10,139 nt of DNA from JBOGJG01 sp050747825 (GTDB lineage: Bacteria > Acidobacteriota > UBA6911 > RPQK01 > JBOGJG01). Position numbers and translations under genes: made by a program. Location: NCBI GenBank assembly GCA_050747825.1, contig JBOGJG010000143.1, positions 1 to 10,139 of the forward strand, written 5' to 3'. Positions 1-8,725 of the stretch are shown one piece after another; position 1 is the first letter of the stretch, and every line of letters starts with the position of its first letter. The notes beneath the pieces were generated by a model that was not told where the DNA came from, made no database searches, and saw nothing but the letters and a program-made list of their open reading frames with translations.

Positions 1-3000
1 CAAGATTAACCGTTGCAGCTTGATCGGCTCGCCCCCCCGATCATCCACGGGAACGAAGACTGTCAGTTCCTGCTCGATGCCATGACTGTTATGCTCGAAG
101 ACCATGTAACCCGCCCCATGTCTAGCCCGGTACGCGGTCTCCTCGCGAATGGGCGAGGCGGTCGGCGTCCAGTAGATTCCGCTATCCTCGTCACGGATGT
201 AAATCGCCTCGGCCGGTGGATCGATCACCGGGTCGTTTGACCATTGCGTCAGGCGGTTGCGCTGACTGTTGCCCTGCCAGGTAAAGCCGGCCCCCGTTTC
301 GCTGAGTAGGGTTCCGAAGGTCGGATTGGCGATGACGTTGATCCAGGGCGCGGGCGTGTGCACGCCCGGACCGAGGTAGATTGCGTATTCACGTCCGTCC
401 GGAGTAAAGCCCCCGAGGCTGTTGAAGAAGGGGAGTTCCATAAAGGGGAGTGCGGCCGAAGGATCCCGGGGATCGCGTTTCCTGGCGATGGTTTCGCGCA
501 AATCGGATGCTTCCGGCGCCGCACCCAATTGCTGGGGCAACGGGCCGCGGGCCGCCACCATCACCACGCATGCCACAGCCCGCAGCAGTGTCAGGTCTTC
601 GGATGGGATAAGATCCGCGTTGCGCAAATAGACGCCCCCAGGCCGATCCATTCCCGAATCGGCTGCATGGAATTGGATCAGGTGTTCGAGCTCTTCGCGC
701 AGCGGTTGCTCGTAGCCGCTGGGCTCCTCGTTCAGGATCACCAGGTCGGACACGAGTCCGTGCATGCGCCAATAGGTATGCGCCTGGAGCATTTGACGGA
801 CCAGGCTCAGATCGCGCGCCTCGCCAATGGCCACCAAGGCTATCGGCAAATCGCCCGAAATACCGTAGGCCCACAAGCCGGCCTGGCCTTTGCGGTTTTC
901 AGCGATCCGTTGCGCGGCCGAGCGCAGGAGAGGATTGGGATAGAGCAGATGGCTGGCCAGTTGCTGGAAGCGGCGCGCTTCGTCGGGCTGGATGCGCAGC
1001 AGTCGCAACTCGAGCTGGGCCGCAGCCCAAGCGAAATCCATCGCCCGATCGATCGCACGGTGATCGCCATACTTGCCCATCAGGTTTACGACCTGCTCGC
1101 GCGCTTCGCCGGCGGCCAGAACCAGGGAAACCTGGACCCGCTGGTCGGGCGCCAGGGTGAGGCTCTGACGCAGGCTGAGGATCGGGTCCAGGACAAACCC
1201 CTGGCTATTCCCGGGCTCCTGCAAGGCACCCATCGGGCCGGCAAGCGTGCGACCGCGGCCGATGAATCGGCACCGGTCGGTCTCGAAGCGCAAGGCCTCA
1301 TCTTCGGCCTTCTCCAGCGTAAAGCGATGCGCGACATAGATGGGCGGATCGCCGCTGCTGCGAGGCCGACGGCAGGCCAGGAGCGCTTGCTGCTCGGGCA
1401 GCGCCTCGGTCTGGATGAACAGCTTGTTGAACGCCGGATGCTGCCGGTCGGCGTTGTGCGGCGCCAGCGCCAGTTCAATATAGCTCGTCAGATCGAGCCG
1501 TCGGGCACGCGTGGACCGATTGATCAGCGTCATGCGCCGGATCTCAACGTCATCTTCCAGCGCGACGATAACCTCGGTTTCACTCTCAATGCCGCCATCG
1601 ACGCGTCGGAACACGGCACGGTCCAGCGTGAAGTTGGCGCAGTATTCCTCAACCTTCCCGCCGGTTGGATGATAGCTGTTGCACCACAAGCGGCCGGAAT
1701 CGGCGTCATGAATGTAACAGAAGGTTCCCCACGAATCCCGGGTGGGATCCGACCGCCAGCGCGTGATTTCAAAGTCACCCCAGCGGCTGTAGCCACCGCC
1801 GGCGTTGGTCAGCATCAGGCTGTAGCGGCCATTGCACAGTAGTTGGGTTTTGGGCGTGGTGGTATGGGGCGTTTCGAACTGGCTCACCGAGGGCGCGACT
1901 TCGCCGATCCCCGCCACCGAAGAGACTCGCTCGCGCGTGGAGATATGGTGCAGCGGCGGAACGTGCGGGATGCGTTCATGAAGCAAAGGCTCCACCGCCC
2001 CCACGCGCGGATCGGCATGGAAGTGTTGCTGGAGCGCATTGTCATGCAAGAAGTTGGTCAGCGAGAGAAAGCTCATTCCGTGATGATGCGCCATATAGGC
2101 GCGCACGATCACCCCCCGCTCGCCCTCGCGGCTGGGTTGCCGGCTATAGTCCAGCGCTTCGAAATAGCCGAAATCGTTCAGCAGCCCCAGATCGTCCAGT
2201 CGTTTCAGGTTCCGCACCGTTTCTCGCGGCGCGATATTCAGCGCCAGCAGGGTGGCATAGGGCGCAATGACGATCTTTTCCGCCAGGCCGCGCTTGAGTC
2301 CGAGTGCCGGGACGCCGAAGGCCTGGTATTGGTAAGTCATGCGCACGTCCAAATCTCCGAAGGCAGACTCTGAGATCCCCCAAGGTACCCGGTGCTTGCG
2401 GGCATAGGTGATCTGGATGGCCACGGCTTCCCTGGCGGCTTGATCCAACAGGGAGCCCACATAGGAGCGCTGGAAAAGCAGCGGCATCAGGTATTCGAAC
2501 ATCGACCCGGTCCAACTGAGCAGCGCCCGGCGCCGGCCGATGGCGCCGTAGGGCCGGCTCATGGCGAACCAGTGCTCAACGGGGATATCCCCGCGGGCGA
2601 TGGCGACGAAGCTTCCGAGGCGCGCTTCGCTCGCCAGCAGATCGTAAAAAGCGCGATCCAGGCGTCCTTCCGAAACATTAAAACCAATCGAAAAAAGCCG
2701 GCGTTCGGCCCTATACAGGAAACGCATGTTCATCGATTCGGAGAGTTCGCGACAAGCCCGGAGGATCCGCCCGCCCGAAGCCAGCGTTTCACCGGCCAAC
2801 CATTTTGACTTATTGAACGCCTCCAGCGTGCGGTCAATCCAGCCCAGAAGGGCGGACTCGCCCGAGGGCGCTTGGGCGCGAATTGCCTGGAAGGACTGGA
2901 ACCAGGCGAGATTGCCTTTGGCAAGATCCTGCAGCGAAGGCGCGTGATGAAGGGCCTCGTGGAATGCCGGCAGAGCATCCGGATCCAGCAGGGCGACCTC

Positions 3001-6000
3001 GTCCTCCGTCTTCTCAGCCAGGATTTCAATCCAGGGCAGGTAACGATCCACGATGTTCAGCCAAGCCGCCAGTTGGCGCTGCAGCTGCCCCACCCAATAA
3101 CCCGTGCCCGCCTGAGCCGCAGCGACCCCACTTGCCTTTTCGGCCAGTTGCCAGACGCTCCGCTCCGCCCGCCGCAGCAGGAGCAGTTTGTCCACCACAT
3201 GGTCCGGCGGGGATTCCCAGGCGCGCAGCAGATCATTCAAAGTGTCCACATCCAAGCCGGAAGATCTTTCTTTGCGGGCAGTTTCTCGCAGGATTTCTCC
3301 GGCGTCCCGCAGACCCGCAAAAGCTTTCGCGTCCAACAACGGCGCCCGGATGAGCGACTCAAGCCCCTGGTCCAGGACCCACAAGGCGCCCAGCAAATTG
3401 CCGCTGTCCACCGTGGAAACGTAGCGCGGTTTCAGGGGCGCTAGAGTTGGAATCTCGTACCAATTGAGCAAATGCCCCTCGTAACGCTCCAGCTTGCCGA
3501 TCGTGGCCATCGTCTTGGACAGCTTGTCGGCGGCCCCATCAACGGTGAGATATCCGAAATCATGCGCGCCGAGCACGCTGGTCATCCATACGGCGATATT
3601 GGTGGGGCTGGTCCGCATGGCCAGTCCATTCCGATGGGAAATCTGGTAATTATCGGGGGGCAGCCAGGAGGTTTCTTCATTCACAAAGTCCGAGAAATAG
3701 CGCCAGGTGCGCCGCGCCACATTTCTCAGGAATTGCCGATCCTCTGGCGGAAGCAAGGATTGCGGTTGCTTCACCTGTGGCCGGCGGCTGAGAAGCCAGC
3801 CGATCATCGGGGAAAGAAACCAGAGCACGAGCCAGGGGCCGGCCACCCCAAGGTTGGCCGGTCGCCAGTGCTGGACCGCCCACCCCACGAGCACACTGAA
3901 CAGGCTCGCCAGGCCCATCGAAAGCATGAACACGGGCATCCTGGACTGGGCCCTGCCCTGCATCGCCTGGGCCGAAGTCCACTCCAATAGGCCGCGACGA
4001 GAGATGAGGCGGCGATACCAGACCCGCGCGATGGCATCCAGAGCCTGCCCTGCCTGATAGGGCAACAGTGCCGCTTCAACCATCACCCGCAGCAGATCGT
4101 GCGTCAGCTTGGAGAGGGAGATGCCCCGCAGTCCCCGGCGCGTGGTCGCCCAGGTGAAGGGCTGCGCCAAAGAGTGAAAAAGCAGTTGCATGGAGACCAC
4201 GACAGTGGCCACCCAACCCGCCCGGGAGGAGATCAGCCAGCAGACCAGTAACAGGACCAGGCTGGCTGCGGGCAGCAGACTGCGGCGCAAGTTGTCGAAG
4301 ATTTTCCAGCGGTCAAACCAGGAGAGCGGGTTTGGCCCCGACCGTCCGCCGGGCAGGGGAACACGGGGCATCATCCAATCGGCGATTTGCCAATCGCCCC
4401 GAATCCAGCGATGCTGCCGCTTGATGTAAGTCAGGTAATCCTGAGGGAACTCCTCATAAAGCTCGATATCGCTGGCCAGGCCCACCCGGACGTGGGCGCC
4501 TTCGATCAAATCATGGCTGAGCAGCCGCGCTTCGGGGAACCTGCCGGAAAGCACCCGGTTGAAGGTGCGCACATCATAGATCCCTTTGCCGTGGTAGGAG
4601 CCTTCGCCGACGAGGTCCTGATTGACATCGGAAACCGCATGGGTGTAGGGGTCGATGCCGACCGGGTCCGAGAAGAGCCGGCTGAAGGGCGCACCGCTCG
4701 TGCTCGGCAGGGAGGGGCTCACGCGCGGCTGGATGATGGTGTAGGAGCCGGCCATGACCCGGCCTTCCCTGTCAAAGCGTGGCTCGTTCAGCGGGTGCGC
4801 CAGGGTCTCGATCATCCTGCGGGCGGTGTCGTGCGGCAGTTGCGTGTCGCTGTCCAGCGTAATGACGAACCTTACATCGGTGATCTGATCCGGGTCGCCG
4901 ACGTAAACCAGGCGCCCGGCTTCGCGGGAGCGCGTGCCGGCGATCAGTTCATTGAGTTCCTCCAACTTCCCGCGTTTGCGCTCCCAACCGATGAATTGTT
5001 GCTCGGAGCCGCACCATTTCCGCTCACGATGGAAAAGAAAAAAACGCTCGCCGCCGTGGCGCTCATTGAGAGCCTCGATGCGCCGCACCGCAGCCTGAAG
5101 CAGGTCCTCGTCCGCTTCACAATGGACCTGCGCCGCATCCATGTAATCCGAGTAAAGGCCAAAAAGCAGATTGGCCTCCTTATTGGCAAGATAGCGGATT
5201 TCAAGCTCTTCCGCCTCGGCCTCAATCGACTCCACATCAATCAGCATCATCGGTACGACGACCAGCGTCCGGCAGGTGTCGGGAATTCCGGAATCCCTGA
5301 AATCCATCTTCGGCAGGGTGCGCGGCGGAAAGAACCGCGTAATCAGGTAATTCATCGCCTCAAGCGAGATCTGGCTCGCGGGCACGAGCAAGAGCAGGGC
5401 GAGCAAAAGCTGAATTCCGGGCGCGTGTCCGCGCAGTCCAATCAGGAGCAGGAGGGAGATGAAAGCGGCGGAAAAGAAAGCCAGTCCGGAGAAGTAAACC
5501 GCCGAATGATGACGATAAGCCCAGTGCAGGGCGCGGAAGCGCAGTGTCTCGCGGCACTCGATCAGCCCCGCCAGATCGCCTCTTTTTTCGCCGATCAGAT
5601 ACGTCCCGACGTGAGTCGATCGTTCATCCGCCGCTGAATCGGGGTCAGCCTCAGTTGCCAGATCAAGAGCGCGCTGGGCGACCTGGTCCTCCGCCAGGCC
5701 GCTCCCACGATGGAGATCTTCGATCGCCCGGCGGTACCGATCCCGTGTGGCGAAGTCCATCCGGGGATAGATACCGGCGGGATCCTGCCGCAGCAATCCC
5801 TCCACGCGGCTGAGCCGCTCGAAGCATTCTTTCCAATCGAGCAGGGCGAGCTGGCGCAAGCAGGTAAACGCGTTTCCGATCGATATCTGATCTTTCGTCT
5901 GGCGATTCTTCTCGCGCAGGATCAGATCGCTCAGGGATCTTTGAAAGGTACGTTCCAGCCAGCTCTGCACCGGCGCCAGCGCGGCCCCTTCGTCATAGAG

Positions 6001-6801
6001 GTAATCGATCAATTGCGAGGCTAAATAGGGGCTGGGGCTGGGGTGGGTTTCGGTCAGTTCCGCCAGAATCGAGAAGAGCTGGTTGGGATCTCGACGGCTG
6101 GCTGCGATCAGCCGGTTGGCCCAGAAATCGGCGATTTCTCCCTCATGCAACTCGGTCAGCGCCCGGCCTGCAAGATGCTGTATCCCCTCAATGAGCACTG
6201 CGCGCAGCATCTGGGGGACGGCCCAGAGTTCGCCGATCGAGAGCGGCCCCACGGATTGATAGGCCTCAATAAAGGCCAGGATATTCTCCTCGTCCAGGCA
6301 CAGGTCCGAGTGGGCGGCCAGTTCTTGCGCCAGGCCGTAAATGCGCGGCAGACCCCGGTTGGGTTCGCTCGCGAGCGCCGGCAGTTGGCGGTAATAATGC
6401 CGTGGCAGATTCAGCCGCACGTCGCGGGCGTTGCTTTCGAGGATGTATTCATTGTCGAGGAGCCACTCGGCGGTCGGCGGCACGCTCCGCTCCAGGCGGC
6501 AGGCTTCGGAGAGATCCAGGCAAACCTGCTGGACCCAGCGGCGGCTCCGTTCGAGCCGCTTGAGCAGTTCAGTGTCCTGCAGCGGCTTTGGGTCGATCTG
6601 GTGCTCCGTAGCCAGGCGCTGAGCGTGCTCTTGGAGTTGCGCCGGGTTGAGCGGGGTTCCGGGGCTCCAACTCTCTTCGACTGGGCTCTCGCCCTCCGAG
6701 CTCTTGCTCACCCAGAGGGCGCGGCGGTTAATCCTTCCTCCGTAATTTCCTGAGGGCTTTATTGTGTTTGACGAAATACGCAATGAGTTGCCTGATTTCA
6801 T
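1..6801 (-). CDS. Cyclic beta-1,2-glucan synthase (NdvB/ChvB/Cgs family), 3' end outside window
   Basis: An inner-membrane enzyme that polymerises UDP-glucose into beta-1,2-glucan, cyclises it and controls ring size; the product goes to the periplasm. I checked every codon and found no stop over 2267 residues. The N-terminal region carries WLLDNEYILE (113-122) and GELWAVPQ. Hydrophobic segments lie near 434-455 and 462-480. The GT84 domain shows TLDSDTQLP (D650, D652), SHDLIEGAH (D764, E767) and RQHRW (Q796, R798, W799). More membrane segments lie near 842-878 and 955-1003. The glucoamylase-like cyclisation domain (about 1015-1510) has LLASEAR (E1392), SWTGSMFEYL (1429-1438), PWGISES (E1478) and FGVPALGLKRG; I recall E1392 and E1478 as the probable catalytic pair. 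GH94-type beta-sandwiches begin near 1650 (LLCNGRYSLML) and 2118 (LPFMELPFFN). Family members are roughly 2800 residues, so the phosphorylase barrel is missing here. The only in-frame ATG is at 6801, with a weak ribosome site; GTG 6711 or ATT 6732 are alternatives. Confidence 0.96.
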   Translation of the reverse strand, partial: MKSGNSLRISSNTIKPSGNYGGRINRRALWVSKSSEGESPVEESWSPGTPLNPAQLQEHAQRLATEHQIDPKPLQDTELLKRLERSRRWVQQVCLDLSEACRLERSVPPTAEWLLDNEYILESNARDVRLNLPRHYYRQLPALASEPNRGLPRIYGLAQELAAHSDLCLDEENILAFIEAYQSVGPLSIGELWAVPQMLRAVLIEGIQHLAGRALTELHEGEIADFWANRLIAASRRDPNQLFSILAELTETHPSPSPYLASQLIDYLYDEGAALAPVQSWLERTFQRSLSDLILREKNRQTKDQISIGNAFTCLRQLALLDWKECFERLSRVEGLLRQDPAGIYPRMDFATRDRYRRAIEDLHRGSGLAEDQVAQRALDLATEADPDSAADERSTHVGTYLIGEKRGDLAGLIECRETLRFRALHWAYRHHSAVYFSGLAFFSAAFISLLLLIGLRGHAPGIQLLLALLLLVPASQISLEAMNYLITRFFPPRTLPKMDFRDSGIPDTCRTLVVVPMMLIDVESIEAEAEELEIRYLANKEANLLFGLYSDYMDAAQVHCEADEDLLQAAVRRIEALNERHGGERFFLFHRERKWCGSEQQFIGWERKRGKLEELNELIAGTRSREAGRLVYVGDPDQITDVRFVITLDSDTQLPHDTARRMIETLAHPLNEPRFDREGRVMAGSYTIIQPRVSPSLPSTSGAPFSRLFSDPVGIDPYTHAVSDVNQDLVGEGSYHGKGIYDVRTFNRVLSGRFPEARLLSHDLIEGAHVRVGLASDIELYEEFPQDYLTYIKRQHRWIRGDWQIADWMMPRVPLPGGRSGPNPLSWFDRWKIFDNLRRSLLPAASLVLLLVCWLISSRAGWVATVVVSMQLLFHSLAQPFTWATTRRGLRGISLSKLTHDLLRVMVEAALLPYQAGQALDAIARVWYRRLISRRGLLEWTSAQAMQGRAQSRMPVFMLSMGLASLFSVLVGWAVQHWRPANLGVAGPWLVLWFLSPMIGWLLSRRPQVKQPQSLLPPEDRQFLRNVARRTWRYFSDFVNEETSWLPPDNYQISHRNGLAMRTSPTNIAVWMTSVLGAHDFGYLTVDGAADKLSKTMATIGKLERYEGHLLNWYEIPTLAPLKPRYVSTVDSGNLLGALWVLDQGLESLIRAPLLDAKAFAGLRDAGEILRETARKERSSGLDVDTLNDLLRAWESPPDHVVDKLLLLRRAERSVWQLAEKASGVAAAQAGTGYWVGQLQRQLAAWLNIVDRYLPWIEILAEKTEDEVALLDPDALPAFHEALHHAPSLQDLAKGNLAWFQSFQAIRAQAPSGESALLGWIDRTLEAFNKSKWLAGETLASGGRILRACRELSESMNMRFLYRAERRLFSIGFNVSEGRLDRAFYDLLASEARLGSFVAIARGDIPVEHWFAMSRPYGAIGRRRALLSWTGSMFEYLMPLLFQRSYVGSLLDQAAREAVAIQITYARKHRVPWGISESAFGDLDVRMTYQYQAFGVPALGLKRGLAEKIVIAPYATLLALNIAPRETVRNLKRLDDLGLLNDFGYFEALDYSRQPSREGERGVIVRAYMAHHHGMSFLSLTNFLHDNALQQHFHADPRVGAVEPLLHERIPHVPPLHHISTRERVSSVAGIGEVAPSVSQFETPHTTTPKTQLLCNGRYSLMLTNAGGGYSRWGDFEITRWRSDPTRDSWGTFCYIHDADSGRLWCNSYHPTGGKVEEYCANFTLDRAVFRRVDGGIESETEVIVALEDDVEIRRMTLINRSTRARRLDLTSYIELALAPHNADRQHPAFNKLFIQTEALPEQQALLACRRPRSSGDPPIYVAHRFTLEKAEDEALRFETDRCRFIGRGRTLAGPMGALQEPGNSQGFVLDPILSLRQSLTLAPDQRVQVSLVLAAGEAREQVVNLMGKYGDHRAIDRAMDFAWAAAQLELRLLRIQPDEARRFQQLASHLLYPNPLLRSAAQRIAENRKGQAGLWAYGISGDLPIALVAIGEARDLSLVRQMLQAHTYWRMHGLVSDLVILNEEPSGYEQPLREELEHLIQFHAADSGMDRPGGVYLRNADLIPSEDLTLLRAVACVVMVAARGPLPQQLGAAPEASDLRETIARKRDPRDPSAALPFMELPFFNSLGGFTPDGREYAIYLGPGVHTPAPWINVIANPTFGTLLSETGAGFTWQGNSQRNRLTQWSNDPVIDPPAEAIYIRDEDSGIYWTPTASPIREETAYRARHGAGYMVFEHNSHGIEQELTVFVPVDDRGGEPIKLQRLIL
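6737..6741 (-). promoter_or_regulatory. Strong Shine-Dalgarno GGAGG inside the annotated 5' end of the glucan synthase
   Basis: On the minus strand GGAGG is followed by AAGG and then the in-frame codon ATT (6732-6730), which would give (M)NRRALWVSK. No ATG or GTG sits at normal spacing: GTG 6711 is 25 nt away and ATG 6801 is upstream. Either the gene uses the rare ATT start, or an ATG here was mutated and initiation moved, or the motif is chance within coding sequence. Confidence 0.35.
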
Positions 6802-6875
6802 TCCACTGCCAGCCGTCCCGAGCTTGGAATACCTTCCGCGGGATGAGTCCAGAGGTGTGTGCAACTCAGGCCTCC

Positions 6876-7184
6876 CGACCCGGACACCACAGTCTTCTCC
6901 AGGACCTGCAGGTTGAGCCAGAGCTTGCTCAGGTTCATTTTCGCAAGGAGAAACATGGCGCGTTCGTCATCGGATCGATTAACTAACATCTGCTGGGCCA
7001 GCCGAATTCCTTCCGAACTATCGTTTTCAAATTGCCGGAGGAGTTCCGGGCAGACTCCACAGGACGCAAGGATTTCTTTTGTTTTCTTGCCGTTACCCTG
7101 GCAATCTCCATAAATTCCCGTGACCTGCTTCAGGCGAAACAAAATAATCGTTGTCCTCAGTTCGTAGCTTTCAGGATCAGAAGA
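6876..7184 (-). pseudogene. Internal fragment of a TPR-like repeat protein (relic)
   Basis: About 100 residues in one minus frame, from SSDPESYELRTT (7184) through ASCGVCPELLRQF and DERAMFLLAKMNLSKLWLNL to about 6876. From memory this resembles the middle of a family of TPR-containing proteins of Acidobacteriota and relatives, where a Cys-x-x-Cys segment (here CGVC) is followed by an ARGxxLAxxxLxxxPxDxxxLFxLGKLxLNYVWLQLG-like helix pair. The usual N-terminus (signal and earlier repeats) and the long C-terminus are absent. The left end abuts the exosortase relic with no intergenic DNA. The frame continues as unlike sequence to a TGA at 6798 that overlaps the ATG at 6801. The family call is tentative; that it is a fragment is better supported. 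Confidence 0.4.
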
Positions 7185-7545
7185 TGGGCAGAAATCCGGG
7201 CAGAAGGGCGCGCAGTCGATCCCGCCAACTGGCCGGGTATGCCAGAAACGCGCACAAGAGCATGACCGATGCCACCAGCCCATCGCACCCGCGGCGAATA
7301 TCCAGGACAAAATCCGAATGTCTCAAGTAGGTGCCGTCAGCCACGACCTGAACACCGGAAATCGCGAAGATCTCGGCGGTCAACCCTGCGATCCACCGTG
7401 TGTAGAACGAACCGCAGCATAGCGGGCTTGAGGCCTGGATCGGCAACCGCCATAAGGAGGAGTTTACCATCAATGATGAAAGATAGGAATTTGCTTTTTC
7501 GGAACGAGGGGGGCAGATGAGGAAGACCAGTGCCTGTTCGGCCAT
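7177..7545 (-). pseudogene. Exosortase (XrtH-like) relic: two frameshifts, C-terminus deleted
   Basis: Exosortases are integral-membrane transpeptidases that process C-terminal sorting signals, using a Cys-Arg-His/Arg set of residues. The 3' part reads WIAGLTAEIFAISGVQ...TYLRH...FVLDIRRGCDG (catalytic-type Cys codon 7287-7285) followed by a hydrophobic helix LVASVMLLCAFLAYP and ASWRDRLRALLPGFLPIF, then TGA. This matches the Cys motif and following helix of exosortases, closest in my memory to XrtH. Intact members continue with an NLVRI segment carrying a catalytic Arg and further membrane helices; none is present. Upstream, KLLLMAVADPGLKPAMLRFVLHT (to 7397) is in another frame, and MAEQALVFL (ATG 7545) in the next frame again, separated by a run of six C (7508-7513 on the plus strand, as G). 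So at least two frameshifts are needed to rebuild it. No target protein with a sorting signal is visible nearby. Confidence 0.6.
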
Positions 7546-7702
7546 GCCGAGAATTTTGCGTTGCGCTAATGCTATTGTTTCGCTCAAAGGTCGTGTTCTC
7601 GTGCCGCTGCACGTCGCGTTCCCGAGGGTTGAGATCAGGAAGGGGATGGTGCAGGACGAGGACATCTCAATAAAGGCCGGCAAAACAGCGCCGGGCACCA
7701 TA

Positions 7703-8055
7703 TTATGAACCGTGTTGCTTCTTCGAAAGGAGTGGCTTCAGTTCCTCTGCTACCTTTGGCAACTTGTGCTCAGCTACATCCCACACGATTTCCCAGTTGA
7801 CGCCAAAGTAGTGGTGGATGAGCTTGTCGCGCATCCTGGCAATAGATGCCCAGTCCACGTTCTTGTGTTTCCTTTTGAAATCAGCCGAGATGTTCTTGAC
7901 AGCCTCGCCGATGACTTCAAGATTTCTGACAACAGCGTCCTGCGTTTTTGTGTCGTGAGAAACTTCGTATAGGTTGTCCCTTTGAGATAATGCTCAATTC
8001 TTCTGATGTCCTCGGCAATGTCGGTGACCCATTCAAGATCGCCTCGCTCAGGCAT
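7703..8055 (-). pseudogene. hepT: HEPN toxin of HepT/DUF86 family, frameshifted
   Basis: HepT-like HEPN proteins are RNases neutralised by a partner nucleotidyltransferase that AMPylates a tyrosine near the active site. From ATG 8055 the frame reads MPERGDLEWVTDIAEDIRRI...YTKF (32 residues). Homology then continues one frame over as SHDTKTQDAVVRNLEVIGEA, VDWASIARMRDKLIHHYFG and NWEIVWDVAEHKLP, stopping at TAA 7703. Restoring one T in the TTT at 7960-7962 would give a 117-residue protein of normal family length. The RX4HXY motif (R-DKLI-H-H-Y, restored residues 76-83) lies after the break, so the unshifted product lacks the active site. The start ATG overlaps the end of the antitoxin gene by 8 nt, as in co-translated pairs. 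The region is visibly more AT-rich than the glucan synthase, consistent with transfer. A sequencing error is the alternative to true inactivation. Confidence 0.88.
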
Positions 8056-8362
8056 AGACAACACTCTTCCTGATGTTTTGCGCAATCTCTCTAATTCTGA
8101 TGCCTGCAACTCCGTCAGGGGTCAGTACCTCCACGTTCCTACCGAAAGTTTTTTCCAGATAGTCGACGAGACCGATAAAATTCTCAAAGGTCGGTTCGTG
8201 AAATTCGACAAGAAAATCAATGTCGCTCTCTGGCGTCTGATTCCCTGCTGCAAATGAGCCAAATAGCCCAATGCGCTTGACTTTGTATTTCTTCAAGACA
8301 TCGTAGTTGCTCTGCAGGGCCCGCAGAATGTCTTGCTGTGTCAATGTCTTACGTCGTGCCAT
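8048..8362 (-). CDS. mntA: MNT-domain minimal nucleotidyltransferase antitoxin
   Basis: A 104-residue protein of the MNT family, which pairs with HEPN toxins and in studied cases transfers AMP to the toxin. Residues 35-49 (GSFAAGNQTPESDID) form an exact GSX10DXD nucleotidyltransferase motif with D47 and D49 as metal ligands; E78 in NVEVL is the likely third acidic residue. The N-terminus (QDILRALQSN) is a short helix before the core strand KRIGLFGS, typical of the family. Length and motif are complete and no lesion is seen. ATG 8362 is preceded by GAGG (8372-8375) at 9 nt. The stop overlaps the HEPN start (ATGCCTGA), indicating one transcript. With the partner broken, this antitoxin may have no present substrate here. 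Confidence 0.92.
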   Translation of the reverse strand: MARRKTLTQQDILRALQSNYDVLKKYKVKRIGLFGSFAAGNQTPESDIDFLVEFHEPTFENFIGLVDYLEKTFGRNVEVLTPDGVAGIRIREIAQNIRKSVVYA

Positions 8363-8476
8363 TTGTACAAACCTCGCTCTTGTAGCAAGGTAGCATAGGA
8401 GCCGGGCTTAATAAAGATTTCTAAATGAGAAACTTCTGAGGTCCAGTGCGGATGCAATTGTTCCGGCGCTGTTTGA

Positions 8477-8725
8477 AACCGAGTTGAAGGCGCTGACTTC
8501 AATCTCGATGACCTGCTCAGAGACCTTCAGGAAGGTGAAGAGTCTGAAGACAGGACGATCTACATACGCGAGACGCACCAGGGTGAGAGGGTTGATTTTG
8601 AGGTTGTTGAAAAAACGAGGTTCAGCGGTGCGTACCCGGAAACGGTTCGAGAATTGCGCACAACGGCCGGTTCCAACCCTGCCCCAATTTCGGTTTCCCC
8701 GATCAAAAGATCGGGGCCTCATTGA
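8477..8725 (+). other. Open acidic reading-frame remnant without a start codon
   Basis: After a TGA at 8474-8476 this plus frame is open for 82 codons and reads like a real protein tail: DFNLDDLLRDLQEGEESED, RTIYIRETHQGERVDFEVV, TRFSGAYPETVRELRTT. It has no early ATG, GTG or TTG. In the preceding frame EKLLRSSADAIVPALFETEL is also protein-like, so a frameshift near 8480 could join them. Its last codons run through the CRISPR-like repeat. I do not recognise a family; it may be a decayed gene or chance. Confidence 0.25.

Noticed and set aside
358..1842. 494-codon plus-strand open frame
   Set aside because: It is codon-aligned antisense to the glucan synthase. Such frames stay open because the sense gene avoids TTA, CTA and TCA codons in GC-rich DNA. 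The minus strand here encodes unmistakable GH94-type sequence.
4387..5637. 416-codon plus-strand open frame
   Set aside because: Antisense shadow of the GT84 domain; the minus strand carries TLDSDTQLP and RQHRW in this interval.
6029..6049. GGGGCTGGGGCTGGGG short tandem repeat
   Set aside because: Explained by coding for a Pro-Ser-Pro-Ser-Pro loop of the synthase.
6043..6753. 236-codon plus-strand open frame
   Set aside because: Antisense to the synthase N-terminal region with WLLDNEYILE; no independent coding signal.
6798..7310. 170-codon minus-strand open frame overlapping the synthase ATG
   Set aside because: It is a composite: residues 1-42 are an out-of-frame shadow of the exosortase relic, the middle is the TPR relic and the tail is unlike anything. 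The ATGA overlap with the synthase is probably chance.
7517..7708. 63-codon plus-strand frame with VLVPLHVAFPRVEIRKG
   Set aside because: Protein-like in places, but with no ribosome site; it lies over the 5' part of the exosortase relic and the short spacer after HepT.
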